Counted from the stretch's first letter, positions 12,301 to 24,665 are shown. The stretch is DNA of 64,000 nt from Spisula solida (GCA_947247005.1 OX365945.1:36076551-36140550); one strand, 5' to 3'. Notes: generated by a model not told the origin, from the letters alone. Numbers and translations are program-made.

Positions 12301-15300
12301 CTACCTTACTGTCAAAGGTAGTTAAAACATCCAGAATAACGCTTGTCATTATTGACAGTAAAATCGAGAAAGAAAACATGAATGAGAACGTTATGGTAGA
12401 AGCCGGTAAAGCCGTTGTTGACAAGTTAGAGAAACACCTTTTCCAGAATGGATATCAAGGAAAAGTCATCATTGGGTCACCAAAACTCGATACGTTTCCA
12501 TATTTGAATTCTGCCGTGAATGCTATGAAGAATTCTCAGTATAAAAGCCGCACATATTTCACCATCGACTTAGAGAAGAATAATATTGTGGAGACTCTAC
12601 ATAAACTTCATACGTTGCCAACCAAAAACCTGGTTTATGGTACCGGAATATCAGCTTGTGCTTCAGCCTTTACTATCAAAACAACAACAATGGAACTCGC
12701 TGCTGCCAATAAAGCCAAGGGTGTCGTTGGTCTGTCGTATTTGTGGACTATAGACAAGACATCAACCATTGAAAAGAATCTGCCGTATGTACAAGGAGTT
12801 TTGTCAAATTATCCTGGCACTGTTTACGACATTCTTAACCGAAAAGGAATAAAACTAGCAACTCATTCCAGTGTTATTCCTGTCGCTACTAGCAGTGATG
12901 TCGTCACCAGCTCGAGTGTAATGGAATGTGACTGTGACTACCATCCGGGTGGTTGTTCAATCAGTAAAGCTGCTCCTCCAGGTTTGGCCTGTAACTGCAA
13001 GTACAGGGGTTCGTGGACATGTGGTGGAGACGTCGCTTTGTGTTCGAATCCCAGCTCGCACTACTGCAAGCATCCAGACAAGTCGGTAAATTCTTGCCTT
13101 TTGGGAGGCGGGGACTGTGAAGGTTACAAAACAGCGACATGCGACTGCGATTATCATCCCGGCGGCTGTTCTATTAGTCGAGCACCCCCGAAAAACACGG
13201 CCTGTAGATGCTTTTATAAGGGTACCTGGACATGTGGAGGGGCCATAACGCGTTGTATCGATGACGGATCTCGATATTGCAAGAATCCTGACAAATCTAT
13301 CCATACATGCGTCCTTGGAGGTGGTGATTGCGAGGGATACAAGACGGCTAGATGTGATTGTGACTATCATCCAGGTGGATGTTCCATCAGTCAGGCTGCA
13401 CCGGCCAATACAGCGTGTAAATGCAGATATAAAGGCACATGGACATGTGATGGGGAAGTGGTCAGGTGTAATGATTTTTCTTCTAACTATTGTAAGAGGC
13501 CGGATAAATCTATTCAATCTTGTTTCCAGGGTAACGGTGATTGTGAAGGTTATCGTACTGCTACATGTGACTGTAACTATCACAGTGGTGGTTGTTCCAT
13601 CAGCAAGCCGCCACCAAGGAATACTGCATGTCATTGTACGTACAAGGGTTGGTGGACTTGTGGTGGCCATGTCGTGAAATGCAGAGATTTCACCAATTAC
13701 TTCTGTGAACACCCGAACCACTCTAGAAACACGTGTCTCCTAGGTGGCGGTGATTGTGGTGGCTATTGATTCAGATATTACTATAATATCTCGATGTAGT
13801 CAAACTGTGCGCACGTGGTATAAACAATGGCTTGAGCATGTATGATGTCCGATCCACTTAAGTCATGATTTCACGGTGCTTTTACCGGATAATTCTTTCT
13901 TAGCATTTCCTACCGTATCCGTCACAAACATATCTCCTATTTACCTGTTTCTATTGTTCAAATACCTTTTATGTATATATATAGCTGTACATGTATTCAG
14001 TAAGTTTCAAATAAAACGTTTCTTATATTTTGTTAACATGTTTATTCATCATGGCGTAGTCTACGTACCATCAAAAGTCTACCATCGCCTGTTTATAAGA
14101 ATGTTTTAATTTCACAGCAAAAATACCGTGAGACAAATTCATTATCACAGGACAAGTTCTGTGTAACCTGTTTTAGAGCAGCCCTCCATGAAGCAACAAC
14201 CTCTCTTGAGCAACATAATCACTTTGATTTAGAAATTATCATTTACAATCAAGTTTACTTCTCAAGAGCAACAACCTCTGTATAACAACCAAACTTTGTC
14301 TTTCACAAAGGGAGTTGGTCTAGAGAGGTTCTACTGTACGGTCATTGGTACAGAACAAACACACTTTCATACGTTCTTGTATAATATCGCAAAAAAATAA
14401 GTGTGGCTGGATAAACCAATAGGTCAAAGTCACATATCCCATCTGATACATTTTATAAACGACCACGTGGTCTTATTATAGGAGTTATTTGGTCGGTTAT
14501 TCCCAGAGAACTGGATATGTCAACGCCGGCGCTGTGTATGACGGGATTACTGTACACCCAGATAACCAATATTAGTCCATGTGACAGACCGAATTTCATT
14601 ACCAAAAAGGTGAACAGATCCAACAATGATTTTCGTTTAGCTTGATATCTCAGCAGTCTGAAAACGGTTGATGGACTTGCGGGTCACTTTGCCAAATGAC
14701 CTTTTGGTGGCCATCTTTAAAGATGGCCGCCATTATTTTAAGCAATCATAAGCTTTGGGAAAACTTGAATTATTCCTCACTCAATAGGGCTATCGGCGTG
14801 CAATATGTCTTAAAATGTTCGTATTTCAACCCAACATATGTTGACATATACATAATGATATTATGATAAAGGAATTAGTTCGAATTTATTGATATTCTAA
14901 GAAACTTTGATATTTTTCACTTTTTGTCATTATTTTTTCTCTTGCAATTCTGATTGGGATTTGTATTTAGCCAGTTTTTGTTTGCTACATTCAGAGAATA
15001 ATTCTAGGCATCCATAATATACATGACATTGATAGATTTTAACTTCGAAGTCCAAAATTGGTCAGGAAATTTATGACAACTAATGCCTAAATTAAATAGA
15101 TATTTTAGGGCATATGAATAGACCGTTTCCAACAATATCAGGAAAATTTTTTATTCCATGGCTACTTTGTTGATACGATGCGTATATATATGCGCAGGTG
15201 TCCAGTACCGTGTCACAAGGGTGTTAGTGTGGTACCTGACCCCTAACTGGATGGTTTGGAGGCTCGGATCCGGCAAGTTGTATGAGTTCATATGACATTA

Positions 15301-18300
15301 GTTTCAAAAACATGGTTATTGACAGGAAAACTTGAATAACTATTCAGCGAAACGGAAAATAAACATGACTCCAAATGATTGGAAAATAATTTGATATGAG
15401 TTTATACATTTATATTTTTGTTTATAAAGTTCCGAATATTACATTAAAAGTACATTGTTTTAACGTTGTTTTCATATTCTTCTTTAATAATAGTAAAGCA
15501 TGTAAGAATTCATACCTCCCACTGTTAAATTCTATTCGTTTCGCGCATTCACTAAGAAATGAAAATGTGAAAGCAGGAACGTATTCGAAGGGAAACAATA
15601 AGGGATAGAGGGGATACAAAATAAACAAAATTATATATTGAATCAGTTGATCTTTGTCTAGTGTCTAGCTTACTACTTTTCTGACTCAGGTGGACCTTAG
15701 TAACCTTTAAATAACCGTTCTTAATAGAATTTGTAAAACTATACACACACTTTTAAAGCCTCCACAACCCTACCACAACCAAGGTTGTAATTGGTGACAC
15801 GATGGTGGCTGAGGAGTTAGTGCTCTTGACTACCAATCCGGAGGTCCCTGGTTCGAAATTTCATTAACCAGTGTTCAGTATTTCCCACCCAACTACAGAT
15901 GAACTGGTTGTTAACCGTGTGATATTCTCACGAGTATCGGTGCTATACGCTGGGCACGTTGAAGAACCAAAAATGAATCTGTTCGGAAAGGGCTAGGGTA
16001 TCCCATCCAGATTCCTTGTATCACACCACAGTCACTTCTACTTGCTGTCTCTTCAGCAAAGCACATGACCCCATATGGAATATTAAGAAGTTATCCTTGA
16101 CTGAAAGGTTTAAATAATTACAACTACAAATACAACTACAAGGTGTCAACCACGGGGATATTTATCCTGCGAGTTATAAATGCTTTCAGCATAGCCGACT
16201 ATCTCTGCCATGCCTGCAGGCACTACCTTTAGATGTGTGCATCCACAATTACATATGGGTATACTTTTCTTGTTGGGTTTGGTCATACGATATTGTTCCA
16301 AGATGTACATCCCAAAGATGAGCACACTTAGTCCTGAACTCATGGATTACTAGTATGTGTTGGCTACAGTCAATCCAGTTTTGTACATATTACGGATGGA
16401 CAGCGCCATTCCTGACCATATGGGTTATTAATGCATACCGGTACGACAGATGGGTACAGTAATTTGTAACCATACGAGATACATATTACAGATAGGTTCA
16501 TTCGTTCCTGACCGTATTGGGTACATACTACACATGAATACAGATATTCTTGACCACATATGATACTTAGTACACGTACTAACCATATGAGTTCTAAAAC
16601 ATGCTACATGAAGGAACAACCATTCCTGACCATATGAAGTACATTCTACTGATAGGTACAATTGTTCCTGACCATATGGAGTCCGTAGTAGATGTGTACA
16701 GCCATTCCTATCCATGTGTGGTACAGACTACATATGGGTACATTAATTCCTGGCCATATAGAGACCACAGTACAGATGGGGACAGTCATTCCCAACCATG
16801 TGTGGTACAGCCTACACATGGGTAAATAGATTCCTGGTCATGTGGGGCACATATTATTTATAGGTATATCAATTCCTTATATGGAATCCGTAGTAGAGAT
16901 GGGTATTGGGTATATAACTATTCCTGACCATAACTATGTCATACATATTACATATGAGTACAGCCATTACTGACAATACTTGATACATACAGATACATAC
17001 ATACAGCCTTTCGTAACTATGCAGTTGGGCACGGGCATTCCTGACCATATGGTGTACATCATACAAAGGGGTAGAATGAGTACAGCCATTCCTGACCATA
17101 TGTGGTACATTTTGCTAATGGTAATCATTCCGGGTTATATGGGTTACATAACATGTTACTAATAAAGATAGGAACTTCCATTTATAATGTCTATATGAGG
17201 TACAGTCTACTGATGGACACATTCATTCCTGATCTTATTGGGGGTACTATGGTCACAGTCATTTCTGATTTAATACTAGTAGGTGAATATGCATGGTCAT
17301 TCCTTACCATATTTGGCTTGTTATTTTATCGGTATAGTCATTCCTGGTCCTTAAAGTACACCATATTTCTAAGTAAACCATCCTTAACCCCATGGGGAAT
17401 ATTCCACCGATTAAATCCATCCATTTTCTTAATATATAGAAGAACCTTGCTTCGGAAATGCTTCTGTCCATTCCAGTCTCAATAACGTATATGCTACTGC
17501 CTGTACAATATTTTCTCTCTCTATGGGAGTAAAGTCCACCACATAGTACATCCACTTTGGTTCCTATGGGGTACATTCTGCAGTCAAGTTCAGCTATTAC
17601 ACGCACTGATAAGGGATAACGACCAATGACAGGAACAACACTTCCTCTCCTAATGGGTATCCCCCACATCACTTTGTCTTAGCTTGTGTCATGGGCTATC
17701 CATATTCAACAGGCGAAGCTATACCTACAAGATCATATGATGCGTCTTACTTCACGATTTGATGCTTTTCCTGTCTCAATGAGGTACATGTAGATAAGTA
17801 ATTCCCCGCCAGATTGGTTCCCTACAACCAGTGGTAACAGTTACCGAATAACATTAGGCATAGCAACTGCTAGTCCTACTGCTTTCCTACAATCAAGGGG
17901 TACGACTAACACCGGTCATCATTGTCATGAATACCTACAAAAACAGTGTACATCTACTCCTAGCCCTGCAATCAAGGGGTATGACTCTTAATATAAACAC
18001 CGGGCATGAATGTAGGAACAAATGACTTGCATCTTCGACATTAAAATTATATTGTATGTAAAAAGCACCCAGTTAAAGTCAATTTTCAGACATTCGACCA
18101 TTCGACCGACTGTACATTTACTCATTGAGTCTCACGTCAGTTGTTACACTCGCTCGGCGGTGTTGGCTGCTGGCAGGCTTTTGACCCCCTCAGGTATCCA
18201 TTTATACATTTGGGTAAGTGGGGAAGGTGGATTATTCTTGCTCAGAGAAATTAAGCAGTGGTCCAGGTGAGGATTGAACCGGGGACCTCTCGATCTCGAA

Positions 18301-21300
18301 GCATGCACCCTACATCTAGGCACCCCACAGAAATCGTTATAATTCACGCAGCAGTTTTTAATCTTTTAAGTTAAACATGACTGTCAGTGATGGTAATCAT
18401 ATAGACCAAGAAGGTAAGTCTGATGATGCCAGATACAGAACCCTTCGCTTGAGATAATACTATATTTCATTATGACTTCTCTAAAACGTCACCAAAACGT
18501 ACTTTTCAGAAGACAACATATAACTAAGGAACCTAAAATTTGGCATACATTCGTATTGAATAAGAATGCAATTCGCTAATGATTCACTATTTAGGAAAGA
18601 AAGAATCAAATATTAAGTTATACTGAAACACTCGGCCCATGGCGTGTATGATCCTGTACTAATAGCCGGACCCTCGCCTGCAAGACTTCTAGCTGGGGTC
18701 CGGTATCATACCCACATCCTATTAGGCAAAGGATTCGATTTTCAGATACCTACACATGTATAGATATGTGCATATGAACAAGCAAAGCAACTTTGAAATA
18801 ATAAACCAAAATTAATGGTTGTTCCTGAGATTATTGGAAAAGATATATGCATGCTTCTTAAAAATATCCATTTAATTAGATATCAGTTGTCATATATTCC
18901 TGACCAATTTTTGACTTCAAAGTGAAAATCTATCAATGTAATGTATATTATGGATGCCTAGAATTACCCTCTAAAAATAACAAACAAAAAATGGCTAAAT
19001 ACAAATCCCAATCGGAGTTGCAAGAGAAAAAATAATGAAAAAAGTGAAAAATATCAAAGTTTTCTTAGAATACCATAAATTTCGAAGTAATCACTTTATT
19101 ATAATATTATGATTTATATATCAGCAGATGTGGGGTTGAAATATGAACATTTTAAGACATATTGCAAGCCGATAGCCCTATTGAGTGAGGAATAATTCAA
19201 GTTTTCCCAAAGCTTATGATTGCTTAAAATAATGGCGGCCATCTTTAAAGATGGCCGCCAAAAGGTCATTTGGCAAAGTGACCCGCAAGTCCATCAACCG
19301 TTTTCAGACTGCTGAGATATCAAGCTAACCGAAAATCATTGTTGGATCTGTTCACCTCTTTGGTAATGAACCTTCAATTTTCAAGGCCTGGGACATGGAC
19401 TATATAGACAGTAAAATACGGAGTATGTCACAGTTTGCCCTATTAGCACGACTGCACAAACTCACATCAAATTATGTGTGGATGTTGTTAGACATAAACG
19501 ATTGTGATGTCGGGAAAGTTCAACCTTTCTACATGTACACATGAAAATGTTGAACTCAAGATACCTCGAACATCTTCGGTCATAGCAAATTGAGGATTAC
19601 TAAAATATACTATACAGTACTAGCAGATGACTCGAACAGGTACGGGTGGCTCGAACTATTGTTCCGGTCCGAACAGGTACGGGTAGCTCGATTTATTGTT
19701 CCGGTCCGAACAGGTACGGGTGGCTCGAACTATTGTTCCGGTCCGAACAGGTACGGGTAGCTCGAACTATTGTTCCGGTCCGAACAGGTACGGGTAGCTC
19801 GAACTATTGTTCCGGTCCGAACAGGTACGGGTAGCTCGAACTATTGTTCCGGTCCGAACAGGTACGGGTACCTCGAACTATTGTTCCGGTCCGAATAGGT
19901 ACGGGTGGCTCGAACTATTGTTCCGGTCCGAAGGCAGTTCGAGGCATCGGAGTTCTAATTCATATCACATGTGTGTTTAACCCTCAAAATGACGTCATAA
20001 TGTTTTGACCCTTACTTGTCTACATCTTGTCCCTTTCCTACGATGTTAAGATGTAATATTGCCAAGTTCCTTATTGACATCCAAAATAGGCCATTGGCAC
20101 GTAACGTAGTACATGTTTAACATAATAGGCCCAGAATAGGCCCGTCACACTTCCAAATGGTGTTAATAAATCACCTGTGTCTATGTAGGCTGTTTTCATC
20201 AATGGTGTTTTTACGCTTTTGCGTGGTATTATATATACAATGTATTGTCATAAACAATTAACTACGGCAAATTGCATATACTGTATGGCAGTTCATCACT
20301 TCTATCGTTTACAGAGACATGCCGTGTGTCATGTATGCAGGATTGAGCCGACACGAGGATTGGATATGTCCGGATGTAATAAAACCCGATGATGTTATTG
20401 ACTTCTACATGCTACCTCCAATCAAATACCCGGATGGTACGTAGGTTATTTCAAAGTAGGTTTGCCTCATTGCTGTAATAAACATCCTAAGGTATGCATA
20501 TCGACGGGTTTTAAACAACCGTTCAGTCTTTGACGACATACTGTTTTCTAGTACTAACTTGGCCTTCCACAAGCTGCTGAAACCTCTCATTGTGTTAAGG
20601 ATATGGTCGTATACCACGAAAGAAAAATATTCGAAGCCATCTGATCACCTCGTCCTTTAATGCATTGTAATAGACTAATCGGTAACAAACCGATATGACC
20701 GAGCTTTCACGATTGATTCGAATCCTTATTGCCCGGGTTCCAAAAACAAACGAAATATTTTCTTTGGCAACAAATTACATGGTCACAAATAACACTAATG
20801 ATGACTTTGCATGTGTTATCTAACTTATGTTATTTTAGCGAGGAGCAGTGGCCTAGAGGTAAGGCCCCCGCTTTGGTAGCCATAGGTCCCGGGGTCGATA
20901 ATGTAATGTCGGATGAATGGCTGTATGTCTGAAAATAGACCTACTTTGGTACTTTTTATACTACGTTTGTCAGTCCCCTGTTTCCAGTAACCGTGTTGTC
21001 GAACAAGGACGATCAATAATAGGATTATATTTAAAAAAATGTTCACTACTCCCATAATAAAGATAATATTAGGTCAGATAGGGAAGGCAGCACTCAACTT
21101 AACCAGCCGAGCACAGAAAATATTAAAAACATACAAGGCACAATGTCCAACTGAACCAGCCGAGCACAGAAAAAATAAAACACACACAAGGCACAATGCC
21201 CAACTGAACCAGCCGAGCACAGAAAACATAAAACACACACAAGGCACAATGCCCAACTGAACCAGCCAAGCACAGAAAACATAAAACACACACAAGGCAC

Positions 21301-22931
21301 AATGCCCAACTGAACCAGCCAAGCACAGAAAACATAAAACACACACAAGGCACAATGCCCAACTGAACCAGCCGAGCACAGAAAACATAAAACACACACA
21401 AGGCACAATGCCCAACTGAACCAGCCGAGCACAGAAAACATAAAACACACACAAGGCACAATGCCCAACTGAACCAGCCGAGCACAGAAAACATAAAACA
21501 CACACAAGGCACAATGCCCAACTGAACCAGCCGAGCACAGAAAACATAAAACACACACAAGGCACAATGCCCAACTGAACCAGCCAAGCACAGAAAACAT
21601 AAAACACACACAAGGCACAATGCCCAACTGAACCAGCCGAGCACAGAAAACATAAAACACACACAAGGCACAATGCCCAACTAAACAAGTAAAAGATCTG
21701 CCCTAGTCCAAGCTGTCAAAAATAGAATGAATCACTTTTAGAAGTTAGCCGAATGACCTAATCCGATTAGTTCCAACAGTAAAATGTTACAAATGTATTC
21801 ACTTGAAAACCGTTCGAAAATAAAACGCCGCTTCAATCTCAGACTGAACTGAGGATTGGCATAGTCTAACTCTTCTCTCTCACAGGTCGGTATTACATCA
21901 AACTTGGGATTTATGACAAAAGACGAGGATACCTGAATACACGTTCTGATGTTAAACAATGGTTTGACGAAGGCAATCCCACATACAAAGAAAGCACTGC
22001 CAACTTTATAAAGTCGTTATTTAATGGTATTTCTATACTAGTACATGTATTTGAAATTGCTATTTTAGTTTTACTTCAATGTTATGGTGTAATAATTATC
22101 TTTTATATCGCACAACTTACTGTTCTAACCACGTTGTAATTCTACACTGTGTACTGATACGGCGACCAATTCACCTAGTCAGTTTTCCTGAAATCTTAGC
22201 CTTCTGTAAGGACCCAAGAGAAATCGATATTGTCAATTTCATGGAAGGGTATGGCCACGGCCACGGCCACGGCCGCGGCTTCTATATTGTACATTTTTGT
22301 ATACAGCATTGTATTTCGTTAACAATACCATTAATATAATTTGTTTGAACTATGTATATGATTGCTGTAGTTATCATTTAAGAAAAGAAAATACAAACAC
22401 TAACCATAGGTTGCTGTGTTTTTGAATTATCGGCCCGGGAATATACAAATTGAAGAAAACACACAATATTTAAGGGTAGGTAACTCCTGAACAAACACGG
22501 TGGCGGGTGATTTGTTTTAACTTTTTCTGTATTTAACATGATGCAGTGACTATGAACAAAATCTACCATTGGACAATATGTTGGCCTATCTCTCATGTAT
22601 CGAGTTACTGCCATATTACTCCAACGTTATACGTAATTAGCTAGATTTTGAACACTGAAATGTTTATGAATTACTTTTAATATTCTATCCAGGCGTAACG
22701 TTTCCATCATGGAAAGCGGACAGCTGTGCCATTGTAGACACCCCAACCACCCGACCATACATTGATAAAGTACACAACCAATTGGGTGTCGCGATTGGCG
22801 ATAATGGATACGCTGCCAAGTCATGTGATGAAATTGGTCGTCTTGGTGTGAACATGATGCTGAATGGATGGGCTTCCGATTTACCTCAAGATATTTTCAA
22901 ATTAAAATTTCAAAATACCTCCAAATTGTAA
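6324..22931 (+). CDS. Gene A: FAD-dependent oxidoreductase, sarcosine-oxidase-like, peroxisomal
   Basis: The exons are 6324-6434, 8297-8441, 8687-9188, 20315-20436, 21886-22026 and 22693-22931. All have GT/AG boundaries and consistent phases, giving 1260 nt and 419 residues. The N-terminus has a Rossmann FAD motif GAGMIG (G8, G10, G13). Exon 2 carries YGAYYDEGRIAR and exon 3 the FAD-domain strand VLLCTGAFT. In the last exon Cys352 (WKADSC) precedes TPTTRPYID and GVAIGDNGYAAKS. This resembles the region of monomeric sarcosine oxidase that holds the covalent flavin cysteine. The protein ends in SKL, a canonical PTS1, so I infer a peroxisomal amine oxidase of the DAO/PIPOX-like superfamily; the substrate is unknown. 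The start ATG matches that of gene B, and all six exons align with it. Exon 1 is almost identical to gene B exon 1 while the rest is diverged. Intron 3 (11.1 kb) contains a complete unrelated gene. Confidence 0.88.
7728..8116. mobile_element. 389-bp inverted-repeat element (MITE-like)
   Basis: Terminal inverted repeats of about 33 bp lie at 7728-7760 (CCGTTCTCTAGGAAAACCGG) and 8084-8116 (CCGGTTTTCCTGGAGAACGG). There is no transposase frame. Related termini (CAGTCTCCAGGAAAACC) bound a 615-bp element at 23245-23859, and fragments recur near 22175, 42045 and 62795. It lies in intron 1 of gene A. Confidence 0.75.
9189..11048. other. Gene A intron 3, part upstream of the nested gene
   Basis: No exon was recognised. 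The reading frames of 70-100 codons around 9744-10329 have no family features. The nested gene's promoter should lie in the last few hundred bases, but no core promoter element is convincing. Confidence 0.4.
11049..13769 (+). CDS. Secreted sphingomyelinase-D/GDPD-like phosphodiesterase with four Cys-rich repeats
   Basis: Two exons, 11049-11100 and 12013-13769, joined in frame by GT/AG, encode 602 residues. Exon 1 is a signal peptide (MRVWWFLAASVILQNAHG). The catalytic domain, about residues 22-320, has the layout of the SMase-D-like branch of PLC-like phosphodiesterases (TIM barrel). This shows as His27 in IAHMTN, the metal-ligand pair Glu47/Asp49 in VEIDLTF, His64 followed by CDC, Asp132/Lys134 in VIIDSKIE, and a late SYLWTID motif. 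All expected catalytic residues appear present. Four 71-residue repeats follow, starting at residues 323, 394, 465 and 536. Each has ten cysteines and shared CDCDYHPGGCSIS, WTCGG and GGGDC words; I do not recognise this domain. The family includes arachnid venom enzymes, but non-venom relatives exist, so toxicity cannot be inferred. A likely polyadenylation signal AATAAA is at 14010. The gene lies wholly within intron 3 of gene A, same strand. Confidence 0.88.
11286..11930. repeat. Dispersed mollusc-type repeat in the intron of the nested gene
   Basis: It starts with a hairpin AGCTCACCTGTCAC/GTGACAGAGTGAGC and GTCCGTC runs. Four tandem copies of a unit of roughly 150 bp follow, with phrases such as ACTAGAGGTCACAATTTT and TATGAAACTTGGTCACAATG. 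It ends GGTGAGCGACCTAGGGCC. Related blocks occur at 52900-53470 and 54060-54845. No coding capacity is evident. Confidence 0.75.
14594..15108. repeat. Left arm of a long inverted repeat
   Basis: About 515 bp is repeated in reverse complement at 18862-19375 with roughly 90% identity by eye. Both arms carry GGCGGCCAT or its complement, AAAGATGGCCGCCA, and an AGCTTGATATCTCAG block. Weaker similarity continues about 40 bp further inward. The arms are most simply two copies of one dispersed repeat in opposite orientation. Confidence 0.85.
15800..15870 (+). repeat. tRNA-like SINE head
   Basis: GGTGGCTGAGGAGTTAGTG resembles an A-box region and GGTCCCTGGTTCGAAATTT a B-box region, at tRNA-like spacing. 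The rest is not a good cloverleaf, so I call it a tRNA-derived SINE fragment. Confidence 0.5.
16380..17660. repeat. Degenerate tandem repeat
   Basis: ATTCCTGACCATATG and close variants recur every 40-70 bases with GGGTACA/GGTACAT words between. Copies are too diverged for a fixed period. This is an old, decayed minisatellite inside intron 3 of gene A. Confidence 0.75.
18262..18330 (-). repeat. tRNA-like SINE head
   Basis: On the minus strand, GGGGTGCCTAGATGTAGGG is followed by GAGAGGTCCCCGGTTCAATC, a B-box-like ending at tRNA spacing. Probably SINE-derived rather than a functional tRNA. Confidence 0.5.
18862..19375. repeat. Right arm of a long inverted repeat
   Basis: Reverse complement of 14594-15108; the arms are separated by about 3.75 kb. 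It lies inside gene A intron 3, so the pre-mRNA could form a long intronic duplex. Confidence 0.85.
19632..19935. repeat. 37-bp minisatellite, about 8 copies
   Basis: The period is 37 bp with core GAACAGGTACGGGTAGCTCG and ATTGTTCCGGTCC. Copies are almost identical, differing mainly at GTAGCTC/GTGGCTC. Located in gene A intron 3. Confidence 0.95.
20838..20905 (+). repeat. tRNA-like SINE head
   Basis: GCAGTGGCCTAGAGGTAAGG (A-box-like) and GGTCCCGGGGTCGATAATG (B-box-like) lie at tRNA-like spacing. Likely a SINE fragment in gene A intron 4. Confidence 0.5.
21095..21690. repeat. 53-bp minisatellite, about 11 copies
   Basis: The unit is 53 bp, with GAACCAGCCGAGCACAG and AAACACACACAAGGCACAAT words; copies are nearly identical. 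53 is not a multiple of three and the reverse strand lacks stops, so all three minus frames stay open for 185-204 codons. I regard those frames as by-products. The array lies in gene A intron 4, about 200 bp before exon 5. Confidence 0.95.
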
Positions 22932-23244
22932 TGGGTATAAGCATATACAACTTTCTGATTTTAAGCGAAACTATGAGACAGTGAACCAAACGTACGTATG
23001 TTTAAGTACACTCACACCCGACAAACACAGTTTGTAGAGTCGGCGTTGACTACATTGTCCAGACAGTCTTACCAAGATTTGGTGTCCAGGTTGTATAGCT
23101 TCTATTGTTCCTTGACATTTACTCCAGGCAAATCCTTTACATGTGAAGAAGTTCTAGGTTACTAGTACTTGCGCAACAGCCAATTGTTAATTCCAGGAAA
23201 CTCAGGATATGACAACTGTCTACCGTATATACACCAATAACATT

Positions 23245-23859
23245 TGAGCCAGTCTCCAGGAAAACCTGCTATAATGACATTATGTAATTACTATATGTAA
23301 CAAGATTTTGATACAGCTCTAATATAAGGAAAAATACATATCTATTGATTCTATTTTAAGTAATTGACCCATATAGTACTATACCTTAGCTTTAAATGTT
23401 CCTATGAATTATGTCGAAAACACATACTTCGTTGCTATGGTGACCAATTTCAGAAAAGTACTCCGATTGCGAAAAACGAGGATTTAGTTGTTTAAAACAG
23501 AAGTAGCCTTTCTCTGAATACAAACAATTTCTATTTTGATATATATTTTGAAAAGTGAAACATAATTATAGAATTTGGTACTATTTTTAACACTTTATGT
23601 CAAGAATTGATCAAATGGTGTAATAATGAAATACTTATTTCAGTTACGTCGAATAACGTTTCAATGACGTTTGCGACGTCACACAAAAAGCTCCGAAAAG
23701 GGACTCTACAACAACAGCTGTAACTTCCTTAAAACTCAAGATATTAACATAATTTCTTTTGCAATTTGCTTATTTAACAGTATCCTGTAATACTATGAAA
23801 AATCTTAAAGTTGACCAATTTTTTTGTCAAAATAACAGGTTTTCCTGGAGACTGGCTCA
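23245..23859. mobile_element. 615-bp inverted-repeat element
   Basis: The termini TGAGCCAGTCTCCAGGAAAA and TTTTCCTGGAGACTGGCTCA are perfect complements over 20 bp, extending with mismatches to about 33 bp. No transposase frame is present. The termini resemble those of the element at 7728-8116. It lies 3' of gene A. Confidence 0.8.
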
Positions 23860-23994
23860 TTTGTAATACACCCCTCACCATAGAAAATATGTATACATAT
23901 AAAACATAAGTATACGTATCACTGAATAAGTATTTTGTAATGTTTTTGTGACCCCACACTTATTTATACATATAAGAGGGGGTATATATAATAG

Positions 23995-24665
23995 CATTGG
24001 TACTGGCTGTACGTCGGTCCGTCCATAATGTAAAATATTGTGTGTTGAACTTACTTCAAACGTTCACAGATAAACAACCCCATTGTATAGATGACCGTAA
24101 AGGATGGACATTTTCGTTGCATAAATTTTTACCAGAGTTATGGCCCATTGTTACTTTTACTTTATAAATACCACATAGTGAAAAATCTTGTGTGTTGAAC
24201 TCATCACAAACTGTTGGGTAGAATGTCTTCAATTTTACAGATGAAACACCACAATGTATAGATGCCCATAAAGGATGGACTTTTTGCTACGTTAATTTTT
24301 ACCAGAGTTATGGTCCTTTGTTACGTTTACTATATACCTCATAGTGAAATATCGTGTGTGCTGAACTCCTCACGAACTGCTGGGTGGAATTTCTTCAAAC
24401 TTTCACAGATTAACAATCTCATGTGTAGATGACCGTAAAGGATGGAAATTGTGCTGCATCATTTTTACCAGAATTATGGCCCTTTATTCTTTTTATATAT
24501 CTTCTATATACCTCATAATTAAAAATCTTGTGTGTTGAACTTGGTTAACATTTCTCCAAACCTTCACGGATTTACAACCTCAATCTATAGATGACAGTAA
24601 AGGGTGGAATTTTCGCTGTGTTTTTTTTTTACCTGAATGACGGACCTTTGATATTTTGAATATCA
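23995..24665. repeat. Four tandem copies of a roughly 175-bp unit
   Basis: Each copy contains AATCTTGTGTGTTGAACT, AAAGGATGGA and ACCAGAGTTATGG-type words. Copies begin near 24025, 24180, 24350 and 24525 and are diverged. It resembles dispersed mollusc repeats with TATGGCCC motifs; no coding role is seen. Confidence 0.7.

Noticed and set aside
12957..13721. A 254-codon minus-strand open frame across the Cys-rich repeats
   Set aside because: It is antisense to a well-supported coding exon and exists because the four tandem repeats share the same stop-free phase. It has no family features; its composition is Thr/Ile-rich by complementarity.
21074..21688. Three overlapping minus-strand frames of 185-204 codons encoding Cys-rich hydrophobic repeats
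   Set aside because: They are products of a 53-bp minisatellite. All frames are open, no splice or expression signal is seen, and the array lies in an intron.
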